A stretch of DNA of 64,000 bases from Isochrysis galbana (GCA_018136815.1 CM030933.1:2708144-2772143), one strand, 5' to 3'; counted from the first letter of the stretch, positions 52,995-63,792 are shown. Made by a program: numbers and translations. Notes: generated by a model not told the origin, from the letters alone.

Positions 52995-53824
52995 GCTTCC
53001 TCCCTGAGGAAAAGCTTCTTTGTAGGTCTAACACTAACAACTAACAATCTCTTACAACCCAACAACATAACAACATACTAGCTAGGGCCGCTAGGAGCGC
53101 CTCGCCGCCCCACCGCCCTTCGTTCGCCGTTCGTCCCCAGTCCACGCACCCAAATGGAGTTTCCCGACCCAATCCAGAATTTCTATTCACCCGACTCCCG
53201 GCGGGGAGGAGTGCCCAAGCGCCGCGCTAGCCGCCGGTGCCGCTCGCGACGAAGTGGCTCAGAGCTCAGAGCTCAGAGCCCTCCGGCTACACTCGACTCG
53301 ACATGGCATCAGATGCTAGCAGAGGCGGAGGTTGAGGGCGCAGGCGACGCGGTGTCCCCGCGCAGGGTTCTATACTGCCTATCCGGGGGTTAACCGTGCC
53401 CGGGGAACGCAGGCGCGCGTCGCACAGCGCGACCTCTGGTGCTCTTTTGTGGTCGACGTCGATTTCGCACGAGCGCGAAAACGTTTTCGGGTCTGTGTGT
53501 TGCAATGTCGTCGAACGAAAATGTGCATATTTCTGATAAGATTCTGCCTAATATGCCCATTTTCAGTAGCATACCTTAAAGATCGCGTGTGATTGAACCT
53601 CAATCTTTTCACCCTTAGAACTTAGAAGTCAAAAGCCCTGTTTGACCGCCCTACTACTAGAATGGCATTTGTTGCAAGGAATACGCGAGTGCGATACACA
53701 CGTTGTGGAGATGCATCGCATGCTGCTGAAGAAGCACTACGCTGGCGCACAACGTACAATCGGGAGCCGATCGCGAGCTCTAATGCTAGTTCGTACGGTG
53801 AGGAGTCTTCCTTGGCGAATAGTG
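52995..53824. other. No supported gene
   Basis: A small frame at 53154-53393 (MEFPDPIQNFYSPDSRRGGV...) has a plausible start but no family and a repetitive Arg/Ser middle. The rest is 3' flank of the U-box kinase gene on the minus strand. Confidence 0.3.
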
Positions 53825-55723
53825 CTAGTAGACAAAGACGTCCTCAAACCACTCTCCCTCTGACAAAGACGGTCTTGTGGTGAAGGGACTTGATTGGATT
53901 GTTTGAGAGGGATTGAAGTAGTTCCAGGACGTCATCGAACTGGGCGATGCGAGTTGGGCAATAGAAGTAATTTGATTTTGGTGAAAGGCGCTCGGTTGAG
54001 ACAATACGAGATGGCGATCGGCTGGAGCAAACGCCGTCGGCACATGATGATGCGAAACCGTCGCCCAAGCGTGCGGCACGGGAGATACGGACACCGTCGG
54101 AGCGAATATGGTCGGAAATTCAGAGACGGTAGCAACTGGTGATGCTGCCCTGGCCTCGGCCCACGTAGCAGTGGCTTGCACGGCACGAGAAGCCTCGGCA
54201 ACATGTAGCATGGGCAAGCTGGTGCGCATGCTGAGCGTGGGGTCAACATGCCCGGCAGCCCCAAACCAGCCCTGAGTTCCAGGTGACCTGGAGATGGCAT
54301 GTGTAGCTGCTTCATGTGCTCGACGAGAGTGTTGGTGTGTTTGACGCTCGGCAACCGCATGGCCATTGTTCCTTGCAACAGATGCGGACGGAGCTCTGTG
54401 CATAGTGCTTGGAGGCGTTGCGACATTGTTGACGGATATGTTCCGAGCCATCGATGGGGCCGGTGACGGAGGTGGTGGCCGAGCCGACTCAGAAGTGCGC
54501 GCCGATGCGCGAGACGATGGAGATATTTGTGCCGACGACGTGAGACGGACTGGCTCTGAACGGCGCACAAGGGTCGAGCGGGGCGCGACATTTGCGTAGA
54601 GAGCGTTTGCTGTCGAGTCATGAACCGGAGGGTGGCGAGCTGATGGGGCGGTGGGTCCGGCGCCATCGTTCAGAGGTACCATCTGATCACGTAACATGGC
54701 AAGCTGCCCCGCAATAGATGCAAAAGTGGGACGGTTTGAGGCGGTGTGAGCCCACGTACGCTCAAGCAGCGCCCAAAGTGCATCCGGGCAATGTTCCGGC
54801 CGCGTAAGCCGCATGCCAGCTAGTATTTGTTCTCCAACCTCTCGATTTGATTCGATCAGGGCGAACGGATGCTCGCCGCCCGAGAGTAGTTCCCATGCGG
54901 TCACACCGAACGCCCATACATCGCTTTTTTCCGAGAAGCGACGGCTTCGCAGCGCCTCGGGTGGCATCCAGCGAAATGGAAGGCTCTCGTTCGGCATGGC
55001 GTATACGTGCGAGTGGTACGACCGCTCTGTTGCAAGGCCAAAATCTGCAACTTTCACGCGCGTGGCCCATGGATCGCGCGCGTCAAAATCGAAGACTAGA
55101 ACATTGCGTAGAGCCAGATCGCGATGAACAATGCCAGATCCGGTGAGTGCGACCATGGCCTCGCAGACCTGCTGCAGCATGACAACTTTGTGAGCCAGGG
55201 TGACCTCATGCTCATGCGTCTCAAGGAAGCTGTCGAGTGACCCGTTCTGGGCGAGCTCAGTAATCAGCAGTTGCTCTCCATCCTCGCCCTCACAGAGTCC
55301 GAGATAGCGAACGAGACCGGGCTGACGGCCTAATCGCACGAGTGTTGCAGCTTCGACCTCGCAAGTATGGCCTGGTTGGCGAGGACGCAGAATTGCGACG
55401 GGCTGCGAATGACCTTGGAGATGGCCCCGATGAACAATCTTGGTGGCACCACTCGAGATCTGGTCGCCAATAGTGACCGAAGACCTTGAGACTAGCTTGA
55501 AGTTGGCCGCGAGCCACTCCTCGATCGAGTTGCGCAGTGCGTGGTTTGGCGTGATGGACAGGTCGCTGAGACACTCTCTCGTGAGCGGACTTGTCTCGTG
55601 CGTTCGGAGCCAGCGCTCTATGGCAATTCGCTCGTAGCTATGCCCATCGGAAAGGCTAACAGGGTCGCGCATGATCGCCTTGAGGATCGGGCAGAGGAAG
55701 GACGGCGGAGCAGAGGAGTCCAT
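53825..55723 (-). CDS. U-box E3 ligase fused to tyrosine-kinase-like kinase, WNK-like lysine
   Basis: Single exon, 632 residues, ATG 55723. Residues 8-73 are a U-box (FLCPILKAIMRDPVSLSDGHSYER..I..WL, SPLTRECL...PNHALRNSIEEW), the E2-binding domain of ubiquitin ligases. Residues about 83-345 are a protein kinase: HRDLALRN (200-207), VADFGLA (225-231), SLPFRWMPPEAL (248-258) and SDVWAFGVTAWELLSGGEHP, which is the tyrosine-kinase/TKL type. The beta-3 lysine is missing (VAILRP at 109-114 where VAIK is expected), while the third glycine of the glycine loop is Lys95 (SSGATKIVHRG), the position used by WNK kinases (GSFKTVYKG). The C-terminal 280 residues are disordered and Ser/Ala/Pro-rich. It may phosphorylate and ubiquitinate the same target; this is inferred. 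In plant PUB kinases the U-box is C-terminal, so the order here is reversed. Confidence 0.88.
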   Translation of the reverse strand: MDSSAPPSFLCPILKAIMRDPVSLSDGHSYERIAIERWLRTHETSPLTRECLSDLSITPNHALRNSIEEWLAANFKLVSRSSVTIGDQISSGATKIVHRGHLQGHSQPVAILRPRQPGHTCEVEAATLVRLGRQPGLVRYLGLCEGEDGEQLLITELAQNGSLDSFLETHEHEVTLAHKVVMLQQVCEAMVALTGSGIVHRDLALRNVLVFDFDARDPWATRVKVADFGLATERSYHSHVYAMPNESLPFRWMPPEALRSRRFSEKSDVWAFGVTAWELLSGGEHPFALIESNREVGEQILAGMRLTRPEHCPDALWALLERTWAHTASNRPTFASIAGQLAMLRDQMVPLNDGAGPTAPSARHPPVHDSTANALYANVAPRSTLVRRSEPVRLTSSAQISPSSRASARTSESARPPPPSPAPSMARNISVNNVATPPSTMHRAPSASVARNNGHAVAERQTHQHSRRAHEAATHAISRSPGTQGWFGAAGHVDPTLSMRTSLPMLHVAEASRAVQATATWAEARAASPVATVSEFPTIFAPTVSVSPVPHAWATVSHHHVPTAFAPADRHLVLSQPSAFHQNQITSIAQLASPSSMTSWNYFNPSQTIQSSPFTTRPSLSEGEWFEDVFVY

Positions 55724-55731
55724 CTTGGAAA

Positions 55732-55880
<149 letters not shown>

Positions 55881-56322
55881 TTCGCGGGCGAGCGGCTCCT
55901 CCGACGACCACCTTGAAGCGTCGAGAGAAAGAACTCACGTACTCCCCCGCGGATCGGACAAACAAGGAAGGTGGTAGGAGTACTTCTTAAAAATACGACA
56001 GTCTATCTACTTCTCCCCTATCTATTATCTATCTTCTTCTCTCTGCGCTCCCCCGCTCGCTCCCCTTCCACCCCGTCTTCCCTCTCCCCCTCCATCTCTC
56101 GCGGTTCTTTTTTTGGAGTTCGGTTCCTCCGTAGCTCGTTGCTCGTAGATCCGTATGTAGTCCCCAATGTGGAATATGGAACCCAACGGCCAACTGAGGC
56201 GAGAACATGCCGAGCGAGAGGACGAGGGCGAACAAGCGGTGAGGTCGCGTTCCGTCTAATATGGGACGGCCTCGAGCCTCGATCTTCGATATGAGCAATC
56301 AAATGCCCATAGTCCGACTATA

Positions 56323-57171
56323 AAATAAACCTTTTAATACTCTCACCGCACACGCGGCCGTGGACCCTCAACTTTCTACTCACGTAGGAAACTTTCTACA
56401 NNNNNNNNNNNNNNNNNNNNNNNNNNNNNNNNNNNNNNNNNNNNNNNNNNNNNNNNNNNNNNNNNNNNNNNNNNNNNNNNNNNNNNNNNNNNNNNNNNNN
56501 CCCCCACTTCCCCGGCCCTTCTCCCCCCGCCATAAGGCGACTCCCCCCGTGCACTACTAGGGGGATAGGGGTGAAGGGCTTAGATATGGTCCGGTGGCCC
56601 GCGGCCCCCCCCGGTGATCATTCCCCCCCTTCCTCCTGTGTCTCCGAGTGGGCGGCGGTCTCAGCCCCGACTTATCCTGTAAACAGGTGCGGGACTTACC
56701 TATTTTTCGGTGAGCGGAGCTCTCGCTCCGCCCACCCCCTTCTCCGCACTCTCTCTCCCCTCTCCTGCGGCACGCGCGATGGCGCGCCTGCGGCAGGCCT
56801 GCAGCTGCCCCTGGCGACCCCTGGAGGCTCATGGAGGCCAGCTCTGGGGGCAGAGGAGGCTGGGACTGGGCCCTGGCCTCCCCTGCCTCTCCCTCGCTGG
56901 CGCTCCTGGGCCTCTGGGGCCCCCAATCTGCACCTGTCTGCCTGTCGACCAGGGGGGGAGGGGGGTTGGAGCGATGGGCTGGTCACGAGGGGCCAGGATG
57001 GGCGAATGGGGCGAGCCTGTGGGGAAGGGAGCGGGTCAGTAGGGCAGTGGCCCCCTGGCAAGCCATCAGGCGTGCCAGGCGGATGGGTGGTTCCTCCCCC
57101 ATGGCAGGGGAGGAGTGGAGAGAGGGGGGGGCTCGTGCCCCCCCATGGGTCAACCAAGTATAAACTTAGTT
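56323..57171 (-). mobile_element. Element A, full copy with 17-bp target-site duplication, spans the N gap
   Basis: Flanked by CCCATAGTCCGACTATA at 56306-56322 and 57172-57188. The minus-strand 5' hairpin is at 57152-57171 (AACCAAGTATAAACTTAGTT) and the 3' end is aaataaaccttttaatac. It aligns end to end with 14441-15191. Without the 100 N the length is 749 bases, against 751 in the other copy. Confidence 0.85.
56401..56500. other. Assembly gap of 100 N
   Basis: Falls inside element A between ctttctaca and cccccacttcc. The copies at 14441 and 50438 read straight through this point with no extra sequence, so little or nothing is probably missing. Confidence 0.95.
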
Positions 57172-57969
57172 CCCATAGTCCGACTATAGTCCATAGTCTT
57201 AGACTTAGTCTACAATCTCACAATCTCATCAAGAAACCCGAAACCCCAGCATTAAGAAAGCTTATCATGAATTTGGCCGCCGACCCGGTAAGAAACTAGG
57301 CTCGACCCCCAGCGGCGGCGGCCCGCCATGACGAAGCGCCTGTTAGCCACCCGCCACCCGCCCGCCATTGTATAGCGATCGGAACGTGCCGACCCACAAA
57401 CCACAAACAACAAACAACAAACATAGGCAACGGTTGGCAACCAGAACCAGATTCAGGCCTGCTTGTCTCCCTTCCCACCGCCTAGATGCTAGGATGCTAG
57501 CCCATCTGCTCGCGAAAGGTGAATGAATGTGGAATAGGGCGCAGGCTCTATTCATGAGGACAAGCCTCAAAGGGGTGCGAGAGAGGGGGTAATGGAGTGT
57601 AGGCAAGGCATTAGCAGTAGCAGGAGGCGGTAGCGGTAGGCAACCTAGTTGGGCTGGCAGTCCGTAAGCTTACGGTGGTTTTGAGCTTACACTTCAAGAG
57701 TTTTTTTTACACGCGACACGCGGCGGACGCGCGGACGTTGCTGTGTCCCAACCCTGAAGCGCCAACCTCGAAGAACTGTGCGCCGATTGGGCCGAGCTGA
57801 GCCGCTGGCCCCCCCTCTACTTACTCTTCTTTACACCCACTGCCACTGCTCACTCGCAAGTTGCAAGAGCGACGGCCCACTCCAAGAACGGTAGAAATTA
57901 AAGCAGCGGGATCATTCATAGTGAGTTGTAGATAGGATAGTTAAAGTAAGTCCTTGTGGTGCGGGGCCG
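57172..57969. other. Intergenic; shared 60-base block, no gene seen
   Basis: 57640-57705 repeats the block at 14345-14410 (cctagttgggctggcagtcc, with CCGTAAGCTTACGG). The rest has no supported frame. No pyrimidine tract precedes the next gene. Confidence 0.45.
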
Positions 57970-60003
57970 ATGGGGGACGCGTCGTCCTCGGGGGGTGCGG
58001 CCCCCGCAGCCGCTGATGGCGTGGGGAGCAAGCGTGTCTCGTTGGGTCGTACCGAGTACCACCGTCAGCGTGAATGGCCCGCACTGCTCCACCGCCCTCC
58101 CAAGGACCATTTCGGTCAGCTCCAATGCTCTCTTCTACTCCACGCTATGATCAGCCATATCCATGCGGAGCAGTGGAGAGAAGCATCGGCCACTCTCGCG
58201 GTCCTCATGCGCGAGACAGCGCACATGGTGGCGGCAATCGGACAGATTGGGAGCCTTCTTCTACGCAGAGCTCACAACACCGAGCAGCTTGTCCTCTTCC
58301 TCCGCAGGATGGCGAGGTTTGATGTATACCACCGGAGGGTGCTGCTGGTCGAGCTCGCGATAGAGGAGTGCCGGCGTGGACGGGAGTACGAGGCGTGCCA
58401 GAGTCTACGGGCGCAGCTGCGCGTCTCCGGCACGTCCCGGGCGATCGATGCTGCTAGGCGAAAGCGCGCCGACTTGGTCCGGTCCAAGCGTGATGGCTTG
58501 TTGCACACAGTGCCAAGGCAAGAGCTCGATTACGCTGTCACGCCGCGGGAGCGCATGCACGACGGCCTGCTCAACGGCTTCATAGGATTGGTGCATCATC
58601 ATCGCATCTTAGCGAACATCATCTCTCCTCACGGGTCCATGCTGGACTCGAGCACGATGGCCCACTTTGCGCCGCCCGAAGGAGGTTGGATGCCCTTTGA
58701 GCTACCGGTAGGATCGCGCTCAGCAGTCCGGACAAGCATCGCAGCACGCCCTCATCTTGGGGGAAGCCAAGCGGGCGCCGGAGGAGTTGGCAAGGACGGC
58801 GGGGGCGATGACAAGGATGGTGGGGCTGGTGGCGAGGACGGCGGGGGCGAAGGCCCACCTCCAGACCAGCGAGAACTTCAGGGCGCCTTGACTCATCTTG
58901 ACGCAGCGAGAGAGTCTGTACCTGACAGTACCTTGTTTGCTGCATGCCATGCGCAGCTCCTCTCATATTGCGGCGACCTGACAAAAGCCTTCGAGAGGCT
59001 GCGGGCGTGCGCGCAAGCAGGAATGCCTAGCTCATGCGCCGAGGAGCTTTGCTTACTCTGGCTGCAGAGGCACCGCCCGCAAGAGAATGGTGCCATCCGA
59101 GCGGCAGCCATCCGCTTATTACAAATAGATCCCGCGGCCGAAGCCGCCCTGCCAATTCTGGAGGAAATGGTAGAGGACGTACCGAATCCCGGAGGGGACC
59201 AGCGCTCTAGCTCGGATCTGTCGGCTCCCTCGAGTCGAGAGGTTCACCGCGCGCACGAGGCGGTGGGTGGGCGACCGACTTGGGCACCGCCCTTTGCTCT
59301 GCAGGGTGGCGAGGAGATGTCCTCGCCACGATGGGCGCACCTTTTGTGGCTCACTGCGAGCCTCGTCGAGATTCGTGCGCATGAGCCACGCGCCTGGCGG
59401 CTGCTACATAAGGTGCTGCGCAGAAGTGATGCCGTATCAGACGACTTGCGTCAATGGTGGCAGGGCTGCACAGACTGGTGGCCCGACTTCCCTTTACAGG
59501 TCTGGCAGACGTCTTATGGGGAAGATGTGCCACCTGTGGCATTTCAACGCGCATTGTGTGCACGCGCAATTGTTGAAGGGCTCCGAAAGGCGCCTGCTTG
59601 TGCGCTGGTTGCTCAATCGATGGAGGCGCTCTTCCAACCCTTGCTCGAATTGTCCTCCTTGCCTACCTCCAGCAGCAGTGATATCCCTCGGTATGGTCCA
59701 TCTAGACCACAGAGCGACGGCTGGCAGTACGAGGCCGAGGCGGGGGCCGGGCCCGGAATCCGTCAGAATGGCCAAGCGATGCTCCGACAAGCTCGGAAAA
59801 GGCGAGCTGATCACGCTGGCCCTGCGCGACGCCCCCCAGCTAAGCGGAAACCCTTCAACTCTAGGAATAGCATTGAGGAGGCAGACAATGACAATCCAGA
59901 GGGCTGCGGTCAAGAGACGGGATGTGCGGGCTTCCCAGAGCCAAATTTGAGCCAGGCAAGTCAAGAGATGAGTAGTCAGCAGTCCTTCACTGCATGGATC
60001 TAA
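57970..60003 (+). CDS. Helical-repeat nuclear protein, possibly Pol I factor TAF1A-like
   Basis: Single exon, 677 residues, ATG 57970. Residues about 50-240 are helical with TPR-like spacing (LQCSLLLHAMISHIHAEQWR, EASATLAVLMRETAHMVAAI, VLFLRRMARFDVYHRRVLLV). The pattern 'LL.A.....W..A...L.......L......I..LLLR....N.E....F.RRM...D' resembles the start of TAF1A, the TAFI48 subunit of the Pol I selectivity factor SL1. An acidic Gly/Asp linker (about 265-300) is followed by more helices (THLDAARESVPDSTLFAACH, AQLLSYCGDLTKAFERLRAC). Near 610-635 there is a basic cluster (ARKRRADHAGPARRPPAKRK), a likely nuclear localisation signal. The C-terminal QQSFTAWI loosely resembles a PCNA-interacting box. 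The gene model is sound, but the TAF1A assignment is tentative; any TPR-like protein is possible. Confidence 0.6.
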   Translation: MGDASSSGGAAPAAADGVGSKRVSLGRTEYHRQREWPALLHRPPKDHFGQLQCSLLLHAMISHIHAEQWREASATLAVLMRETAHMVAAIGQIGSLLLRRAHNTEQLVLFLRRMARFDVYHRRVLLVELAIEECRRGREYEACQSLRAQLRVSGTSRAIDAARRKRADLVRSKRDGLLHTVPRQELDYAVTPRERMHDGLLNGFIGLVHHHRILANIISPHGSMLDSSTMAHFAPPEGGWMPFELPVGSRSAVRTSIAARPHLGGSQAGAGGVGKDGGGDDKDGGAGGEDGGGEGPPPDQRELQGALTHLDAARESVPDSTLFAACHAQLLSYCGDLTKAFERLRACAQAGMPSSCAEELCLLWLQRHRPQENGAIRAAAIRLLQIDPAAEAALPILEEMVEDVPNPGGDQRSSSDLSAPSSREVHRAHEAVGGRPTWAPPFALQGGEEMSSPRWAHLLWLTASLVEIRAHEPRAWRLLHKVLRRSDAVSDDLRQWWQGCTDWWPDFPLQVWQTSYGEDVPPVAFQRALCARAIVEGLRKAPACALVAQSMEALFQPLLELSSLPTSSSSDIPRYGPSRPQSDGWQYEAEAGAGPGIRQNGQAMLRQARKRRADHAGPARRPPAKRKPFNSRNSIEEADNDNPEGCGQETGCAGFPEPNLSQASQEMSSQQSFTAWI

Positions 60004-61550
60004 CGACAAACGGGAATCGAGTCGGCGCCTTGCATGACTTCGTGGCCTCCTTGTGATTGGGATTCGCATCGCGCACGGTATCTCACGAGGAGAAATAGGG
60101 TTGGAGTCCTCGGATCGCCTTGTCGCTCGTGGAGTGCTCCTACCGTCGTTGTCGTTAGGCTTAGATGGCTCTCTGCAATTGCGCACTGCCCGGACGCCTT
60201 TCACTCGCGATCGTGCTTTGCTCGACGGCATTATATCCCAACTGCCCACTGCCAGGAATGGGCAATACGGGGGCGTGTGGGCCGAAGGCGGAAGGGCGGC
60301 CCTTTTGACGGAACGCGACTTTGGTTGTTTTTTTGACAAATGCCCCCGTGAAGTGGGTATATAAACCTCTACAGACAAGGCACCCCCGGGCCTCCCACCT
60401 CCGACCGACCCTATTTTTTGCCCGCGCCCACCCACGTACGCTTTGCAAGGACACTTGCAACTGCCTAACAGCGCGTGCGGCTACCATGCGTACCACTACC
60501 AGACGGCCGGGACGTGCCGACGTGCCATCCAAGGCACACGACACACGAGCTATTGCGCAATCGGAGTGCCCTCCCAGGGCGGCGCCAACGCCGCACAAAG
60601 GAGGGAGCGCCAGTCGGCGCCCTGTTGGGAAGGGACTGCGGCAATGCGGAGCATAGAGCCTACGAGCTACGAGTGTGGCATCTACGAGCCAGAGCGTGCC
60701 GATCGAAGGCCACTTTCAAATGCACATGCGCAGCACATCAAAGCCGTTGTGCCATGCTCTGGGTGCACTTGGTTGGGGTCATTGCCCTCACCTAAGGGGC
60801 GCTGGACCTCGAACGAATCGTCCTCGTGAGCAGCATTCGCATGAGCGGAGTGAATCCATTTTCCTGCGGCGACGTGCGCGTGGTGCGTGGGATATGGGGG
60901 GTAAGACTTGATTTGCAGCTTGTTGCAAGAAGTGTTCGCGGCAGACCGGCTGGTAGGCACGCAGATGCACATGTCTTTGAGTGAAGAGACGCGAGTGGGG
61001 AATGGCCACTTACCACTTACCGGCACCAAGTGATTGAGTGCAAGCTCAGGGATCTCAATCTGTGTGCATGGGCGACCCCATACTTTGAACCAGGCCCAAC
61101 CAAGGCAGTGCGCACCTGGGCCGTACCCTTGAAACCGAACAAAAAGGAATGAAGGGGGGAAGGGAAGGAGATGGAGCGAACAGAATTGAGGGCGGTGTCA
61201 GTAGTGAGGTAGAGCGCACCTAGCCCGTAGTAGTAGTAGGTGTTTTAGCCTAGAATCGCTCTGCAGATTTTTTTTTGCTGCATGCGCACGTACGCATGTG
61301 AAACGGTCGCCCACGCTGTTTGGCGAGTGGCCAAGGCGCACACCGCACCCGCTGACAAGCAATTGCTGACTGCGAGAATGTTAAAGGTTTTTTTTCACAT
61401 ATGAACGTGCGTGATGCGGCAAACGCGCGACTGGGATGTTGACTTAAGCTGATAGCTATTGCTATATGAGGTGCTGATACCATCGTTGCCCACCCTCCCC
61501 GCGCGCGCTCCACCACCCCCTTTCCCGATCTGACCTAGATCTGAACGATG
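60004..61550. other. Intergenic stretch, no gene seen
   Basis: Bases about 61040-61185 (gaaccaggcccaaccaaggc, then caaaaaggaatgaagggggg) loosely resemble 14190-14335 downstream of the LINE at 12305, so a LINE 3' tail may lie here. Otherwise no supported frame. Confidence 0.4.
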
Positions 61551-62081
61551 CTATTGGCCAAACAGCCATCGCGTGAGCTTGGACCGCGGGAGTTGCTGGC
61601 GCGAGAGGTTGGCCCTGTCCGGAGTGCTCTGCATCACATCGGCTGAGTAGAGAACGATTCCACGGGTCTTATTGGTGGGCTTCGCCAGTAGGTATTCCGG
61701 AGCCTCGCCCATGAGCACCGGTTTCAGGAGTGATAGCATCTCTACTCTCGGTAGCGCGAGCAGTGGCTCCAAGAGGGCCAGCCCGTAGTATCGGGCCGGC
61801 CGAGAGCCCGCGGCATGTGCAGTTGCGCGCTTCCACCACTGCCAGGAATTGTGCCCTCTCAAAGGCCACATCCCATTGTGGTCTTCAAGGGGCGAGAGGT
61901 CCACGTCATTCCGGCGCCCAGCCTCATAGAAGAGCCACGCCCGAACATTAAAAGGGTTGGATGGGTTTGGGTGCGGCTTCATCCCGAGGATGAAGCATGT
62001 CTCAATGGTAGAAGCAGGTGCGCGTGGCAAGTGGGCAATTGCTTCGCGTAGAGTGTAGCGCAGATCAACGTCTTCGTACAT
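61551..62081 (-). CDS. GT31-like exon or degenerate paralogue lacking DxD
   Basis: The frame reads MYEDVDLRYTLREAIAHLPR, STIETCFILGMKPHPNPSNP, VRAWLFYEAGRRNDVDLSPL, EDHNGMWPLRGHNSWQWWKR. Its order resembles exon 1 of the neighbouring GT31 gene: (R..LREA, TFILG, EQKEYGDIALLQAHDG, KAIAWF) against (LREAIAHL, CFILG, FYEAGRRNDVDLSPLEDHNG, WWKRAT). Where that gene has KLDDDT this one has ALLEPLLAL, so the metal-binding DxD is absent. A strong polypyrimidine tract and AG (62092-62130, minus strand) precede it, so it may instead be an exon spliced from upstream. Confidence 0.5.
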   Translation of the reverse strand: MYEDVDLRYTLREAIAHLPRAPASTIETCFILGMKPHPNPSNPFNVRAWLFYEAGRRNDVDLSPLEDHNGMWPLRGHNSWQWWKRATAHAAGSRPARYYGLALLEPLLALPRVEMLSLLKPVLMGEAPEYLLAKPTNKTRGIVLYSADVMQSTPDRANLSRQQLPRSKLTRWLFGQ

Positions 62082-62177
62082 CGAGAATATTCCTGGAAGC
62101 GGGCCAGAGCGGGGTGGGGGGTGGGGAGGGAGGGTTTGTTTCGCATTGTGCGGCGGCAGGCGCTCCCCACGCTCGTG

Positions 62178-63792
62178 CTAGGCGCGTGTCGCCAAAAGCG
62201 GCGTGCAGCCGGCACAGCCACCCGCTCTAAGCACAGCCGGCCCACACCACGAGTGGCTCCTCCGTACAAGAGCGCTGTATAGAGCACCCTGGCCGTTGAC
62301 TCGATCAGCCGGGACCACCGCTATATACATGCACGCCTCACCGAATTGCATTGTTGCTCCGCTGTCGCTCAGCCCACATGTGGCGCGGCGGGTGTCGGAG
62401 ATCTCTCGGGGCGGGCTGTAGCGCTCCGGCGGCTTAGGTTTCGAGCAGCAGGCCACCTCGGTATGTGGCGGTGTCCAACCCCAGCTTTCCTCGCATGAGG
62501 AGCACTGGAAGGGGTCACGCTCGACACCAGCCGTTGCGAGGTATGCGCCCGCCACATAGTCAGAGCGTTCAGCAGAACGCGTGTAGTGCGCCCACAGAGT
62601 GTTCCCGTTTATCAACGTTGCACGCTCCGCCCAGTTCACCCAGAAGACGTTGTGTTCCCACCGCCTCATCGCGAGAAACGTGAGCGGCAGTCGGCGCTCA
62701 GAGGCCTCCCGGTGGACCATGGCGCCGAGAGCAGCATCCTCGTGCGTCCAAATTGGCGGCTTTTCGTTTTGGAAATGGTGCGCAGCGTACTCGCGCACGC
62801 GACTCGAGTTGAAGACCGCCGTGAGGAGGTTACGGCCCACAATCTCGAGTGAGCCGTCGGGGAAGAGAAAGGGGCCGGAGGCGCGCTCGCACGGGCCGCC
62901 GGCGCGCTGCTGGCGGTAGAGCTTGCGCAGCGAGGGTGTTGACTTGGCAGGGGGGCCGTCGTCGCCATGGCCACCGCACGCGGCATTCGGGTCGCCGCCC
63001 TTGGATACAGAGTCCCAGTCCCACATACGGTACACCTGCACGCCGTAGTAGCCAGAGAGCGGGTTGGGCACCTCCCTCTGCATCGCCTGCGCGGGAGCAC
63101 GGGTGGGCGGGCCCGGCAAGGGTCACACGCGTGCGGCGGAGCAACGGATGCACATGGAGCCTCAGCGAGGAGCGAACGCGGTGGCTCGCCTCGACCCGCA
63201 GCTCGCGGCCTGGCAACGGGAGGCTCCACTCTCGCGGCCTGCCGGCCCTGAATTGGCCTCTTACCCTGAGATCGGCCACGAGATTTGGTAGGTGAGGCAT
63301 GGTGTCGTCGTCAAGCTTGCAGGTGTATGGCGCGGCGTGCGCGTGCACGCTGTGCACGAACCACGCTATTGCCTTCTCTGCCACAGCGCGACCTCCATGC
63401 GAGACACCAGACTTGGTCCCGTCATGCGCTTGTAGCAGCGCAATGTCTCCGTACTCCTTCTGCTCAGCGTCGAGCAGCCGTTCTTCCTCGGCGGTGAGCA
63501 TCGAGCGGTGACCAAGGATGAAGGTGAGTGTCGCGTCGCACGGCGCCTCACGCAGCATCTCGTCGCGCGCGCGCCGCATCCTGCTCCGCCTCGCAGCATT
63601 CTTTGGGGCGGAGATGACTCCGACAGCGAGCGTCGGCGGCCGAGGGCAGATGTGGTGGTGCGGCGAGAGGGAGGGCGCACTCACCGGAGGTGCGAGGCGC
63701 GCCTGCTCACGGCCGATGGCGAGCGCGAGCCGAAGGAGTGCCGTGCGAGAGGGAGGCTCACCCTCCGCGTACCGGCGGGAACGGGAAGACAT
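62178..63792 (-). CDS. GT31-family beta-1,3-glycosyltransferase
   Basis: Two exons, 63792-63265 and 63086-62178, joined as NLVADLR|AMQREVPNPLSGYYG with GT-AG borders, phase 0; 478 residues. Family marks are LREAPCDATLTFILG near 80, EQKEYGDIALLQAHDGTKSG (110-129), the nucleotide-sugar/Mn2+ site KLDDDT (DxD at 161-163), PNPLSGYYGV and WTHEDAALGAMV (289-300; the ED..(L/V)G motif of galactosyltransferase family 31). These enzymes add Gal or GlcNAc in beta-1,3 linkage in the Golgi. No convincing N-terminal signal anchor is visible (TALLRLALAIG is weak). A Cys-rich C-terminal part (FQCSSCEESWGW, VACCSKPKP) is unusual for the family. ATG 63792 follows a pyrimidine-rich coding-strand leader. Confidence 0.82.

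Noticed and set aside
57343-57606. Cys-rich minus-strand frame (MPTVAYVCCLLFVVCG...)
   Set aside because: It overlaps repeats of cacaaacaacaaac and has no start context or homologue.
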